Source of the DNA: Cryptomeria japonica | Lineage: Eukaryota; Streptophyta; Pinopsida; Cupressales; Cupressaceae | Assembly (NCBI RefSeq): GCF_030272615.1 | Contig: NC_081407.1 | Coordinates: 378,966,179 to 379,030,178, forward strand | Length of the DNA: 64,000 nucleotides | Reading direction: 5' to 3' | In this document: piece after piece, positions 24,454 through 35,344 of the stretch | Layout of the letters: every line of letters begins with the position of its first letter | How positions within the stretch are numbered: the stretch's first letter is position 1 | Notes under the pieces: model-generated | Database searches by the model: none | What the model was told of the DNA's origin: nothing | What the model saw: the letters and a program-made list of their open reading frames with translations, nothing else | Program-made: the position numbers and the translations under genes

Positions 24454-26378
24454 TGTAAGGGGCTGCTGTCTCAGGGAGATCAGTAGGCTTCTGGGGTTGT
24501 AAGTCCCTTGTTATTCTCAGCAGGTCGAAGTTGTGGTGATTGACAAAGGGTTAATGCCAAGCTACAGTTGTGTGAGAATCGGACAAAAAACTTATATATG
24601 GGGGTCGGTTGAAAGAATAACCGAGTGCCAGGAGTGCACCAAGGTGGTCTGCGGTAGACACCTCCTCCTAGGGGTGAAGAAGAGTAACCCTGCCCTCTAG
24701 TCTCAGGGAGATAGAGGTCCTACATGGACATTAGGGGTGAAGTAGAGTAACCCCGCCTTATCATTGGATGGTGAGGTTTACTGGTGGATGCATTCTCATG
24801 GTCCCTATCTCAGTGAAGCAGAGTAACTAAGCCAATGTTGGGGATGACTCCCGGGGAGTTGTCTATGACCCGAGGACTAGGGAAGCGGAGTACCTAGGCT
24901 CTTGCGAGAAGGATGATCATGCAATGGATTGTCCCGGTTGGGGAAATGGAGTACCCAAGATCTTGTAAGGGGGATGGCCATGCAATGGGCTATCTATATC
25001 GGATTGTTGGAGCTTGAGAGTTAGGCAAGCTATGTGGGTTGAGTTGCAGAGCTAGAAGTCCATGTGTCTTATGGAACAAGTGGGGTGATGTGCTGGGCAC
25101 GCACCTAGGTTACCTGAAGTGGGATTTGCATTGAGATCCGGGATCTCAAGGCCCTAGAGTGGGGGTCGAATGTGGCAGTAGGAACTGGGTTCTGAAAGTG
25201 TGCTCATGCTGAGCCGAGCCATGAGGCGAGTCCAAGAGGGTGACAAAGATGGACGAGTTACATGACCGAAAAGAGGACATGGTCCATAGGCAAGTTGTTC
25301 TGGGAGCACAGCTGAGTTGAAGGTGAGTTCAGCGACCAAGGATATTGGATTGGATCATGAAGCGAAGAGCTTGGTGCCCAAGTAGGAGCGCAAGGTGTTT
25401 TGTCAGTCTGAGAGGCTTAGACTGGGTGTTTGCATGGAGCTGGTTATTGTGCATAGGATGTACAGGGAACCGAGTTCACAAGTGAAGCCATGTAGGCATA
25501 GGCCAAGGGCCCAAAGCAGTGGAACTTGGAGTCCTCGTTCAGGAAGGGGTTCTGAGTTGTGTACTAGGTAAGCCGTCGTGGGCTCATGAGAGAGTCAGTG
25601 GTGCGCCAGGTTGAGTTCCGAAGGAGATAGGGTCTTCTTGGATCAGGAGTCTATATGAGAAGCTATCGCCAGGGGCGAGGTGCAGTGGTATCTGTACGTG
25701 TGTTTCAAGAGTGGACGTTGATCTAGGGGCAGGAACTTATAATCGGATGCTTGGGAAGTATTCAGGGTAGTGACCAGCGACAGAGTTGGAATTGTTTGTA
25801 GACCGGGCCAGGGGCCGTCTCTTCATAACAATAAAGCTATCTTATTGCTCTAGTGTTGTGTTCATTGTGTGGAGATGGACAAACAAGAAACTAGCTCAGG
25901 GAGTCTAGTCATCCCATGAGATATGTTTGGTGCTTGAGGGTTCAGAGGAGCTGAGGGAGGCCAACATGGGGCGCCAGTGCTGTGGGAGTGTGCAGAGTTG
26001 GAGCCAGAGGACTTAAGGAGTTCTAGATGGGTCAATGTTAGTAGTCAGAGTCTTATATGACCTGTAAGCTTGTACCAAGGGTGCAAGGATGGTGCGACAA
26101 GACAGTGCTAGAGTAGAGTCAGGGACTTGAAGGGAGTGCTAGGAGCATCAGGATGAAAGAAACCCGTGAGAGGGTTGGCATGCACTTCTATTCCGCATGG
26201 GTGTGTGTTAATGTGGTCAGGTGGTGGACACTTGAAAAGGGATGGCGTAGTCTGGGAACAAGAAAGGGCTTGTCCACAATGGAAGTCGTGAGTAAGGTTT
26301 GCCAGTGCCGCATGAGGTTTGACCTCCTTTGGAAGGAAAAAGCTTGTTTGGGCAGCAGGCCGATCTAGCCCCATGACA
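24454..26378 (+). repeat. 3' LTR of the LARD-like element (1,925 bp)
   Basis: TGTAAGG...CATGACA. Near-identical to the 5' LTR. Confidence 0.95.
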
Positions 26379-26383
26379 TTCGG
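26379..26383. repeat. 5-bp target duplication TTCGG, right copy
   Basis: See 20266-20270. Confidence 0.93.
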
Positions 26384-27213
26384 CCTTACATAAATGAATT
26401 ACGCCAAACCCAAAACACATGCCAATATTTTTTTCTACATTTTTTCTTAGGCGACTGGACTTTTGCTGATGTCGACTTAAAATTCCACACGTTAATTGAC
26501 TTCCTTCGAATATGGCCGCCCATTACGGGTCATAAGTCGTGAGTTACTCACAAAAAAGTAGCTGTAGTAAATTCGGAAAGGGTGCTTCAATTAATTTTTA
26601 TTATATAACATTCTTAAATATTCATTTTGGTCAAATTGTAACAATGTCATTTTCAAAAGGTTAGCATCAATAAAGAAGACACGTCAATGATCAAGATCAA
26701 ATCTATTTAGTGTAATCTATTTCATAAGTTAATTGTTTCTTTATATCATAGAAAAGCTACACTGTACAATGAAGGATTCTAGAAGACTTATCAAGAGGAT
26801 CTCAACTATTGCTTTATGCTTATTAAGGTATATTATAAATTATTCACTATTAAATTCAGTTTTCACATTCTTTCATTTGTACAATCTAATATATTATTTA
26901 ACTTATATTTTACTTTGAGCGTAACCATTGCACCTCCTTTTGATGAAAGTGCTAATATATGATTACTTTAAAAGACACATAGTATTAACTGGTTAAGAAA
27001 TCTTTATTAAATAAAACTATTCATATATCAGGGCGTGAATGTGAATCTCATCTAATAATACAATCTTTGAATAGATACCTCTCCACACAAAACCCTGTTA
27101 TCTAATGTTTTAAAATAAAGAAGACTTCCTCTCACAAATTCTTCCAATAACACAAATCATATAATACTCTAATACCATACCAAGTGAGAAGCAATACAAT
27201 AAATAACTAATAA
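26384..27213. other. AT-rich 3' flank of the kinase pseudogene
   Basis: No independent gene is visible. The stretch next to 27214 would be the 3' UTR of the kinase pseudogene (minus strand). Bases 26400-26512 resemble 20120-20217. Confidence 0.5.
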
Positions 27214-29616
27214 CTACACTAGCAAACCACTCAGTACCGAGTGACTGTAACTTCCATAGCTGTCAATGTCGCTTTGGTCTACATGCTTGTCCATAAACGC
27301 ATAGCTTGGAATCTGCGGAGGTTGAGGCTCCATCTTCCCTTCTAGCATCTGCACCACTTGCCTCATGCTTGGCCTTACTTCGTCGTCCTCTTGAATGCAT
27401 AACAACACTATAACACATGCTCTTCTCACCTCTTCCATGTCTGCCGCCTCTACAACATCCTTCTCCACAACATTAATTGTCTTCCCCTGCTGAATTTGAG
27501 TTACAGCCCTGCGGGAAAGTAAATCAAACTTGAATCTTGCATGTTTAAGTCTATATTTCTTCCCCCCGAAATAATTTCCAAAAGCGTCATACCAAAACTG
27601 TAGACATCAACCTTGGTAGAGATGGGAAGACCAAAGATCCACTCTGGAGACAAATACCCTCTCGTTCCTCTTGTAGTGGTCAGCACACGGCTAAAATCTC
27701 TACCCACAAGCCTTGACAGCCCGAAATCCGCTAACTTGGGTGACAAATTACTGTCCAGCAGAATGTTTTCGGGCTTGACATCGCCGTGAATGATGCAATC
27801 TCGGCATTCTTCGTGGAGATAATGTAACCCTCTTGCAGTGCCTAACGCGATCTCCAATCGAGTCTTCCAGTCGAGTACCCTCCGTTTACTTTTAGACTGA
27901 CTTGTGAACAGAAAAGAATTTAGAGAACCGTTGGGCATGTAATCATGAACCAACAGCCGTCTCGATCCTTGTGCACAAAATCCCCGAAGCCTTACCAAAT
28001 TCATATGATGTATGTTCCCAAGAGATCTAATTTCCGCTCGGAATTGCTTCTCATCTTGTCGTGAACACTCCATTCTTTTTACGGCCACAATTGTACCGTC
28101 TGGTAGAGATCCTTTGAACACTGAACCGAATCCTCCTCTCCCCAACTGAGACTTGAAATTCCTGGTTGCAATCTTCAATTCCTTGTAACTAAACATTCTA
28201 AGAAAAGAGTCCGAGGAATCTGCGTACCTATCCGTCTGACGCCTTCGCCAGATGAAAACTGAAAAGATACCCAAAGCAACGGCGAGAGCACTAACAATAC
28301 CAAGCACTGTGCCGACAATAGTTGTGCTTTTGCGTTTCGTTGGAAGTTCAGAAGCACCTCCTCGGATGGAAACATTTGAACTGCTTTTCGACGGAGGAGA
28401 GTTGCGCATGTTTAGCACATCTCCTGACCGGAGTTGGCAAGGCCCTGAAGGCGGACTGAAAGTAAATGCAGTGCATGAGCAGTTGTGGAAGCAGAGTTTC
28501 TGGCAATCTTTCTTTGTTGGTGCAGACTATGAGGAAGTGTAATCATTAGGCAACGTCACATTAAGGTCGACGAATCTGTCAGTGCTGCCATTTTTGGCAT
28601 CGTAGTTTAATGGGCTCTGTCGAACACAGCCACTGGATCCCCAGTCTTGGGAATCCCAGGCACCATTGTCTGTGGGCGCGAAGCCTTCCACGCAGCTGCA
28701 AAAGTGAAGATTGTTGGAGTTGCAGGTTCCATAAGCACCACAGAGACCATATACGGCGCATGCATCTGCGGGCTGAGACCAGAATGTGTTCCATTTACTG
28801 CCCCTAATAATAGCATTTATTTGCAGTCCTCCTAAATTGGTTAGGACGAAACGTGGGAGAACATTGATTTCAGGCAACAATGTAATACTGGTATAAAAAC
28901 CAGAGTTTCTACTTTCAGCCCTTACATGGACGCCCTTGTCCAAGTTTGCCATTTCTAGAAGTTTACTGAAAATTTTGCCGTCCCAAGTTCCGGTTTCCCA
29001 GTACTGTATAGATTTGTTCCATGTCAACACGAATTGCTTGGCCCCAGACGGATCCGCGCGGAAGGAGAAAAGACCAGGAGTGGGATCCATTGAGTTTTTC
29101 GAAGAGACTAGCTTTTGCTGTCCACCAAACCTCATCCCTGGCAACCATGTATTTACAGGATTGTCGAAACTCTGCCAAACAGTTTCATATTTATTGTCAT
29201 CTTTCAGCATTAAAAAATTACCAGAATCTAGTATCACAGCCCGGGAGGCCTTTTTTGTTGTGTTGACTGACGGGATAGACGCGCCCTCTGCATCAAACAA
29301 TACCAGATTACCTTCTCGTGACAGCTTCAAGACGCCAGACCTGTTTCTGGCGGGAGTCTCCCTGTTAGCCAACCCAGACAATCGTCTTCTCTGGTATTTT
29401 GGCATACCAGATCCCGATATACCAGTTGCTTCCATTTGGGCTGAAGAATCCCAACTCAAATGTGCCATTCTGTGAAATTATTGTCTGAGTTCCAGTAAGC
29501 GAGGCACCCAACGAAAGAGTATCTCCAGCGTCGATTGCAGCACCATAGCTCTTCAGTTGAGAAAACACTGTAAGTGCAAAGAAAAGAGTTAAGAATGATT
29601 TTTCCCTCTTTTCCAT
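27214..29616 (-). pseudogene. G-type lectin S-receptor-like Ser/Thr kinase, nearly full-length pseudogene
   Basis: Close paralogue of the intact gene at 49279-51618, covering all domains: signal peptide (MEKREKSFLTLFFALTVF), B-lectin (TLSLGASLTG, FELGFFSPNGSNWYIGIWY), S-locus glycoprotein region, EGF-like Cys cluster (CAVYGLCGAYGTC), PAN-type Cys (CFHNCSCTAF), transmembrane helix (IVSALAVALGIFSVFIW) and kinase. The kinase keeps the GRGGFG loop, VAVKR, HGDVKPEN, DFG and SPEW. Three lesions are visible: a frameshift at about 29370-29390 after IVWVG; an in-frame TAG at 28527-28529 where the paralogue has Tyr; and a frameshift at about 27510 after IYFPAG, near the kinase end. A 20-bp tandem duplication around the start codon adds an out-of-frame upstream ATG (29636). 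Otherwise conservation is high, so the loss looks recent. Sequencing error at one or more sites cannot be excluded. Confidence 0.9.
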
Positions 29617-29639
29617 GATTTTTCCCTCTTTTCCATCTC

Positions 29640-30157
29640 TAAATTGTTAGCGACGGAAAGAACTTCTAGGCTGAAGTAGAAACGTCACTTTGAATTTGTA
29701 TTTGTATCACATTCTATGCTTCATGCTTAGAATTTTTTATAGTTCAAATTCAACGGTAGTAATTTATCACCGAGTCAATGTGAAACACGAGGGCGTCTCC
29801 AAAGGTGGGGGTCAAATCATAGAGCAGAGTCGGTAAGTAATTGTCTTATGTGGACACTTTGTCGTCTTCTTCTTATAGACCAACCTTGTCAAATCTCATT
29901 AAATAAGATATGGGTTTTGAAGTTACATAAATTCTTTTATAAGGTCACTAATATTATCATAATTATTTGGAGGTGGGAGACTCAACATTATAATACGGGC
30001 CAACTCATAATATAGAGAAGGTGAAAAGATGAAGTTGTGATCATATTTTGAAAGGACATTCTCCATCACTCTAGCCCCATTTGATTGGATGATGCTCACA
30101 TAAGCAAACTTTGACACCTATCGTATTAAGTAAAATCCATATCTTCTTAAATTAATG
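29640..30157. other. Upstream region of the kinase pseudogene
   Basis: Would contain its promoter. No motif stands out, and the short ORF at 29923-30117 has no recognisable domain. Confidence 0.4.
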
Positions 30158-30860
30158 CTTAGTGGGTGTACTTGCTAATGTGACATCTATCCTCACTAGT
30201 GAGGTGTCGTTTACGGGGCCAACATAATGCAGTGGTCTTATAATGTACAGTATGGGGCTGATGTATTCTATCAGCTTCATAATTAGAACATACTAGTAAT
30301 AGTTCTATTGGAAAGTGAGTCAGCGCTTCGTTGGACTCTTGGTAAACATGTTTCATTGTGAACTCTATGAAATGCGCCATCAAATGCCTAGCTTCATTAA
30401 ATAGAGTCTCTAACTTCCAACTGGGTAGTTTTTTTGGTTTGAATAACATTTATCACCAACGTCAAATCACCTTCAATTTTAAGCTTTGATAAACCACGTT
30501 TTAGTTTCAATTAGAGGTTGATTATGGAAAGGTGTATCCAACCGACTAAAAAGCAACCTATACAAAGGAGACACTTTTTTTTTTTTTGAAAACTCTTCTT
30601 TATGAGTTGCTTTTTAGTTGGCTAGATAGCCACGTGTTGATTATCAATGCTTGTATTTCAGGTTCATTATTAGTCCCTTTTGCCAAAGGTCTGGAGACTT
30701 CCCTTTTAATTAAACCCTTCTAATCTCCAATTACACAACATACACCTGATGTCCCAAGATTGCTACATGTCGCTCCATTGAAATTTAGTTTATACCACTC
30801 ACTTTGGGGGGCAACTCATTTTGTTTCCCATCTCTTTTTAATGGTATCAACACCCCCAAT
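30158..30860 (-). mobile_element. LINE RNase H relic
   Basis: Minus strand shows WYKLNFNGATCSN and GTSGVCCVIGD (about 30800-30720), then EPEIQAL. The domain resumes beyond a 110-bp insertion with LSKLKIEGDLTLVINVI (about 30480), then LPSWKLETLFNEARHL, FTMKHVYQESNEAL. This is the standard RNase H order of plant LINEs. Frames are shifted and stops are present. No RT or target duplication was found, so borders are approximate. Confidence 0.75.
30526..30635. mobile_element. 110-bp MULE-type MITE with 9-bp target duplication
   Basis: Inserted in the LINE RNase H relic between EIQAL and LSKLKIEGD. Flanked by the 9-bp duplication GTTGATTAT (30517-30525 and 30636-30644), the length made by Mutator-like transposases. 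Imperfect terminal inverted repeats of about 40 bp share the core ACTAAAAAGCAAC (30544-30556, and inverted at about 30606-30618). A T tract lies in the middle. Too short to code. Confidence 0.82.
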
Positions 30861-33800
30861 GCCTTTAACAAGATGATGTTAAGATATTTTTATTATTAAA
30901 TAAATGATTTTAGTTAAAATTGAATTTAAAAAAATAAATATAAGTTATGGAGCAATTAATTGTCATAAATGCATTTAATTAATATAAAATTAATTAATAT
31001 TAATATTTAGCTTTATTTATATCATAATTGAAATATTTATTAATTATACTGATATTTATATACAAATAATTATTTATAATAATAATAAAATTATGAAACT
31101 ATGTAATTAATGTTGAGAGGAATTCTACAATGGAAATTGAAAGGATTCAATGAGAGTTACTTTTAAGTGATTTTTTAGCATAGAGTTGATTTTTTCAAAG
31201 TATTTTTAGTTTGAACATGATAATAATTTGATTTTGTGATCGTAGAAATGAGTCTCTCTTGCAATAAGCTGAAATGTTCATAGTTTTTATTGTGCTAAAA
31301 TATGATTCATTGGTTTCTTGAAAAATATTTTATTAGAAGAATTTTATCTATCAAGATATACATGATCTAAATGTATTAGAAATTACTTATATATAAAAGC
31401 AACTCTTAGAAAAAAAAGGCTATGAAAGTAGATCTAGCTTGTTCTTTTGAAGAGAAGGTACCTCTTTACTACAAATTTTATATTTTATTTTTCTTCAATT
31501 TGTTGTTCTTAAAATCCATTCAACATGAAAATGGAAATATAGAAAGAGAGACACAGAAAAGAGATATAGATGGAGATATACAAAGAGAAAATTAGGAGAG
31601 AGGAGAGAAATCCTACAAAATGTGAAAGAAAAATTGTCAAGTTTATTTTACTACCTTTTTGATATATTATTTTAATAATAGTTTCATTTGGAAGTATTAT
31701 TTCAATGTTTCCAAATCAATAAAATAACACCTTCAAATGAAAGGGACTCTCAAACAAAGGTGACCTTTATTCGAAGGTGTTTTCCATATAACCTTTGAAT
31801 AAAGGCATCTTGGACATTTCAGGGATATAAACATAAAATATCTGTAATTACAATATTGGACATGTCATACATAATTATACTAATTGGTAAGTTGGATTTT
31901 GTAGAGGAGAGAGTGCCAACGGAGGGAGGTACTTGAAAATTGCATAGGATGTCATTTTTTATTGAATATGTATGAAGATATAAATATTTGTTGGTATGAA
32001 TTTGTTACAGTTGATCTATTGCATCTTCTTTCTCGCTTGTCTCATTTATACTTGTTTCTTACCTTTGGAAGTCTTAAATTAAACTATACAAATATTTTAC
32101 TTATACCCATAATTGCTTTTTTCTTTAGAACTTTCCCATACAACCTTATGACTATGAAGATATTATTTTGATTCTATGCTCTTGAATATTGATAGGTTAT
32201 GAGGTCAAGTGCTCCTAAGGACCAAACAAAGGTTCACACCCACTTAATGACTTTTGTGTATTGATAATCACATACTAAAATAAATTATAATTAACTAGAA
32301 TAAATATTAATTCTATGATTATAAAATTTTATTAAATAAATTTATTCTTTATTATGTAATATTAAATAAAATTTAAATAATATATGTTATTGATAAATAA
32401 TTTAAATATAATATAATTATATATAAAAAATATTGTTTCTATAATTATAAAATAATGTTGATATATACTATATTAAATATTATATAATATTAGATAAAAT
32501 GAAAATAGTATTTATTATTTATTAATAATTTAAATACTATGTAATTCTATTATATTTAAATATATATTTATCATAAAGTTTAAAAGATAATCTTGAAGAA
32601 ACCAATATATTGACACATCCAAAGTAATAATCAAGAGAGTTCATTTTCCCTAATTTGCATGTTAACCATCTATGAGATCAAAACTTGGCTATGTGTAGGA
32701 TCACCATGAGACAAACTAGACCCTTAAGTGGTGATGAAAATTTAAAAATACAAGGTTAGGTAGCTTGACATGAAAATTTGAGTAGGCTATCAACATAACT
32801 TCAAAAATATGCAAGAACAAAATTTGAGGCAAATTGAATGCAATTTCTAAGCTACTACTAGTTGTCTTTTGAAAAAAATTAATAAATCTAATTTGTGAAA
32901 ATTTGAAATTTCAATTTGTAGTAGTACTAAATTTTCAAGAAAAAGATAAAAAAGAGGTGTATGTCTGACCAACCTAAGTACAAGCAAACCATAATATTTT
33001 TTTTATGAAACTTTAAATATAAGTAGATGACACATGTCTAGAAGTGATGAATTTTTTTTGAATTTTTTTTCCAAGTAAATAACTAGCTATGAGTTTTTTA
33101 CTACAATTTTTTTAAAATAAAAAAACTCGTATGCCTGGCCACCATAACTTAGTCAAAATTTTGATTTTTTTTTCTTTTTTTAATCTTATAGTATATGAAG
33201 CATAGAATGTGGTATATCTTTTGGATTCAAAAAATATGAAACTGTTTGAAATTTATAGATGTTTTTCAATCAATTTATCAATCAAGATTTTAGTAATAAT
33301 GCATGTAGAAAATCAATAAAAAATTGTTTATTAAAACTTATATCAGTACTTTTGTCAATGACTTCTATTTTTTTATTTCTAGCCACAATTCATCATTGCT
33401 AGCTTTGAGTTGTGGGGAGGTGCGATCCATCAGTGGTTGACATCTACTTGGAAAAAATGTGCCATGTGATTGGTGCAAGAGTTGATTGATTTTCATCTTG
33501 ATTGGGTTATTTTCATTGTTTGGAGCACTGAATTCATGGCATTGATTATTTTGTTTGAAGCAGCTATGGGGAAATCTTCCATAATTTTAGGTGATTCACT
33601 TGTGTTTGAGGCAATTACACAAATTCAAAAATAGAATGCTATGGGATTCAATCATATTGGTTCTTTCTGAATTGACAAATTAACTTGACTTTTCAGTTCA
33701 TTTATGCAACTAAATTAATAATATCAAGCATATCCTTTGTGCACTTAATCTACCACACAATGACATTTTCTAAACAAATAATTTAATATATAATTACATT

Positions 33801-33984
33801 GGATCATCATCAACTACTTATACATATGTTTCATATATTAATTGATGTATCGTCTAATTTCTCAAGAAACTAGTGAACCTAATCGATATATTCATTCATA
33901 TCTTTAACTTGGTACTTACCTAATCGAATGAACAAAAACATTACATAATTATTATGACCATTTTACTGCAATATTTATAATTAA
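30861..33984. other. Very AT-rich stretch, no gene seen
   Basis: Contains the dispersed repeat copy at 31195-31600, but no ORF with a recognisable domain. ORF 31962-32171 looks like chance. Confidence 0.5.
31195..31600. repeat. Dispersed repeat, copy 1
   Basis: Aligns in the same orientation with 46540-46940. Shared blocks include GGTGCTAAAATATG-like GTGCTAAAATATGATTCATTG, CAAGATATACATGAT, ATTAGAAATTACTTATAT and TTGTTCTTTTGAAGAGAA. Then follows a purine-rich GAGA tail. Nature unknown. Confidence 0.8.
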
Positions 33985-35330
33985 ATTTAGACGACTATAT
34001 TTAAATGATAAACTAGAACAATCATTGCCAACATTATGTGCTCCCTCTTTATTGACATCCATGGAGGAATGTTATTGTTGATAACAAAAACAGGCCACAC
34101 TGAGTAAACAGATCTCATCTCTCCAAATGGATTGACACTGTCCGTTGCCAATGAAACCCTGAGATTATGAGGTTCTTCTTTAAAGTGTGGCCACTTTTCC
34201 TCTATGTCCATAAATGCTGAACCATCCACAGGCATTTGAATAATGTCATCTCGACTTCTATTGCATGCATGGTAATCCATAAATTGTGCCAAGCTAGTGC
34301 ACTTGAATAATCATTGCATACGTGGAATAATGGGAATATAGCGAAGAACCTTGTAAGGAAACCTTTTTGTTATTTGATCTGGTCGATATCTACTGATATG
34401 ACATTCAGGGCATTCAGTTCAAAATTCATGTTGTTTGTGATATATAATACGATCATTGCGACACGCATCTATTGCTTGATACTCCATTCCAATATCTTTC
34501 ATAACGACAGATAATTCTCGGTATGAGCGAGGTAGAATATTTGATGGTGGTAACAAAAACTCACCTATCAATCTACAACAACAAAATATAATTTGTTATA
34601 ATAAAGAATATTAATGGTACAACATGATTCACAGTTTACTATGGCATGCCTTAACATACGTGACATTGTTATGTTGGATAAACCATTCATAACCTTCAAG
34701 TTCACCAACAACAATACAGCAGAGAGAAGAGTTGCCTGCGAGCCTTCATAAAGGGACTCAGATGCCTTCTCAAGTAGAGGGACATCATGAACAACATCAA
34801 GGTCATCTTCATCATCATGATAAGCTGCGTGAGTACTAAATGAGTCATGGATCAATGTATTTGTACCATCATCTTCAATTGTGTTTTCTGGCTCATGATC
34901 GTCATCTTCCATGGGATCATTATCTTCAGCTTCGATATTCACACCTCCATGTTCGTCCACTTCAAAAACCATTTTCTTAGGGTTGTGTTGATCCATACCA
35001 TGTGCTCCGGGGTGCTCGACCTATATAAAATTGATATACATAAATAAACCGTGATCATGATCTCATCATCACGTGATTTATTATGTATATAAATTGTCAA
35101 AATGATATAATGAAAAACTTACCAATGGATGATAATCATGTCCACCTTCAATGTGACCATGTGGCCTACAATGTTTCTTCATTGTTTTGATTAGAAGTCT
35201 TCTAGTCTTTAACCCCTTACAAATTTTGCACGGACAATAACATTTTCCATCACCTTTTCTTTTCAAGTTAGACCACAATCTAGCAATTGTCTCCTTATTT
35301 TGTTGTTCGTTGATATTGTCTGACATGGTC
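33985..35330 (-). mobile_element. CACTA (En/Spm) transposon relic, TNP2-type transposase
   Basis: Minus-strand pieces in the normal order of a CACTA transposase. The N-terminal transposase-associated zinc region comes first (35326-35081: GKCYCPCKICKG, MKKHCRPHGH). Next is an acidic linker (34996-34568). Then a TNP2 core spans about 34500-33987, with YQAIDACRND, the CPECHISRY zinc motif, RFPYKVLRYIPIIPRM, PVDGSAFMDIEEKWPHF, LATDSVNPFGEMRSVYSVWP and PPWMSIKREHIML. The core breaks off at 33987, so the C-terminal half is missing. The frame is interrupted between blocks. No CACTA terminal repeat was found, so this is an internal remnant. Confidence 0.88.
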
Positions 35331-35344
35331 TTTCTTCACAGGCA

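Larger units (their letters stand above)
20271..26378 (+). mobile_element. Non-autonomous (LARD-like) LTR retrotransposon, complete ends
   Basis: A 6,108-bp element with two LTRs of 1,974 and 1,925 bp, TGTAAGG...CATGACA ends, a perfect iMet primer site and a polypurine tract just before the 3' LTR. The target duplication is TTCGG. The 2.2-kb interior has no recognisable gag, protease, RT or integrase on either strand, so it must have depended on another element's proteins. It looks whole as a non-autonomous element. The LTRs differ by about 2-3% in the first 500 bp I compared, plus two short length differences. At conifer rates of one to two substitutions per billion years per site that is very roughly 5-10 million years. 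Base composition is clearly richer in G and C than its surroundings. The family is not identified. Confidence 0.92.

Noticed and set aside
21974-26374. 88-codon minus-strand ORF conserved in two places (MGLDRP...)
   Set aside because: It is conserved only because it lies in the two LTRs of one element. It is antisense to the element and has no domain.
33373-33760. Possible RNase H-like reading on the plus strand (WSTEFMALIILFEAAMGKSS, DSLVFEAI)
   Set aside because: Resembles the middle of a LINE RNase H, but it is short, interrupted and without the first and last catalytic blocks, so it is not called.
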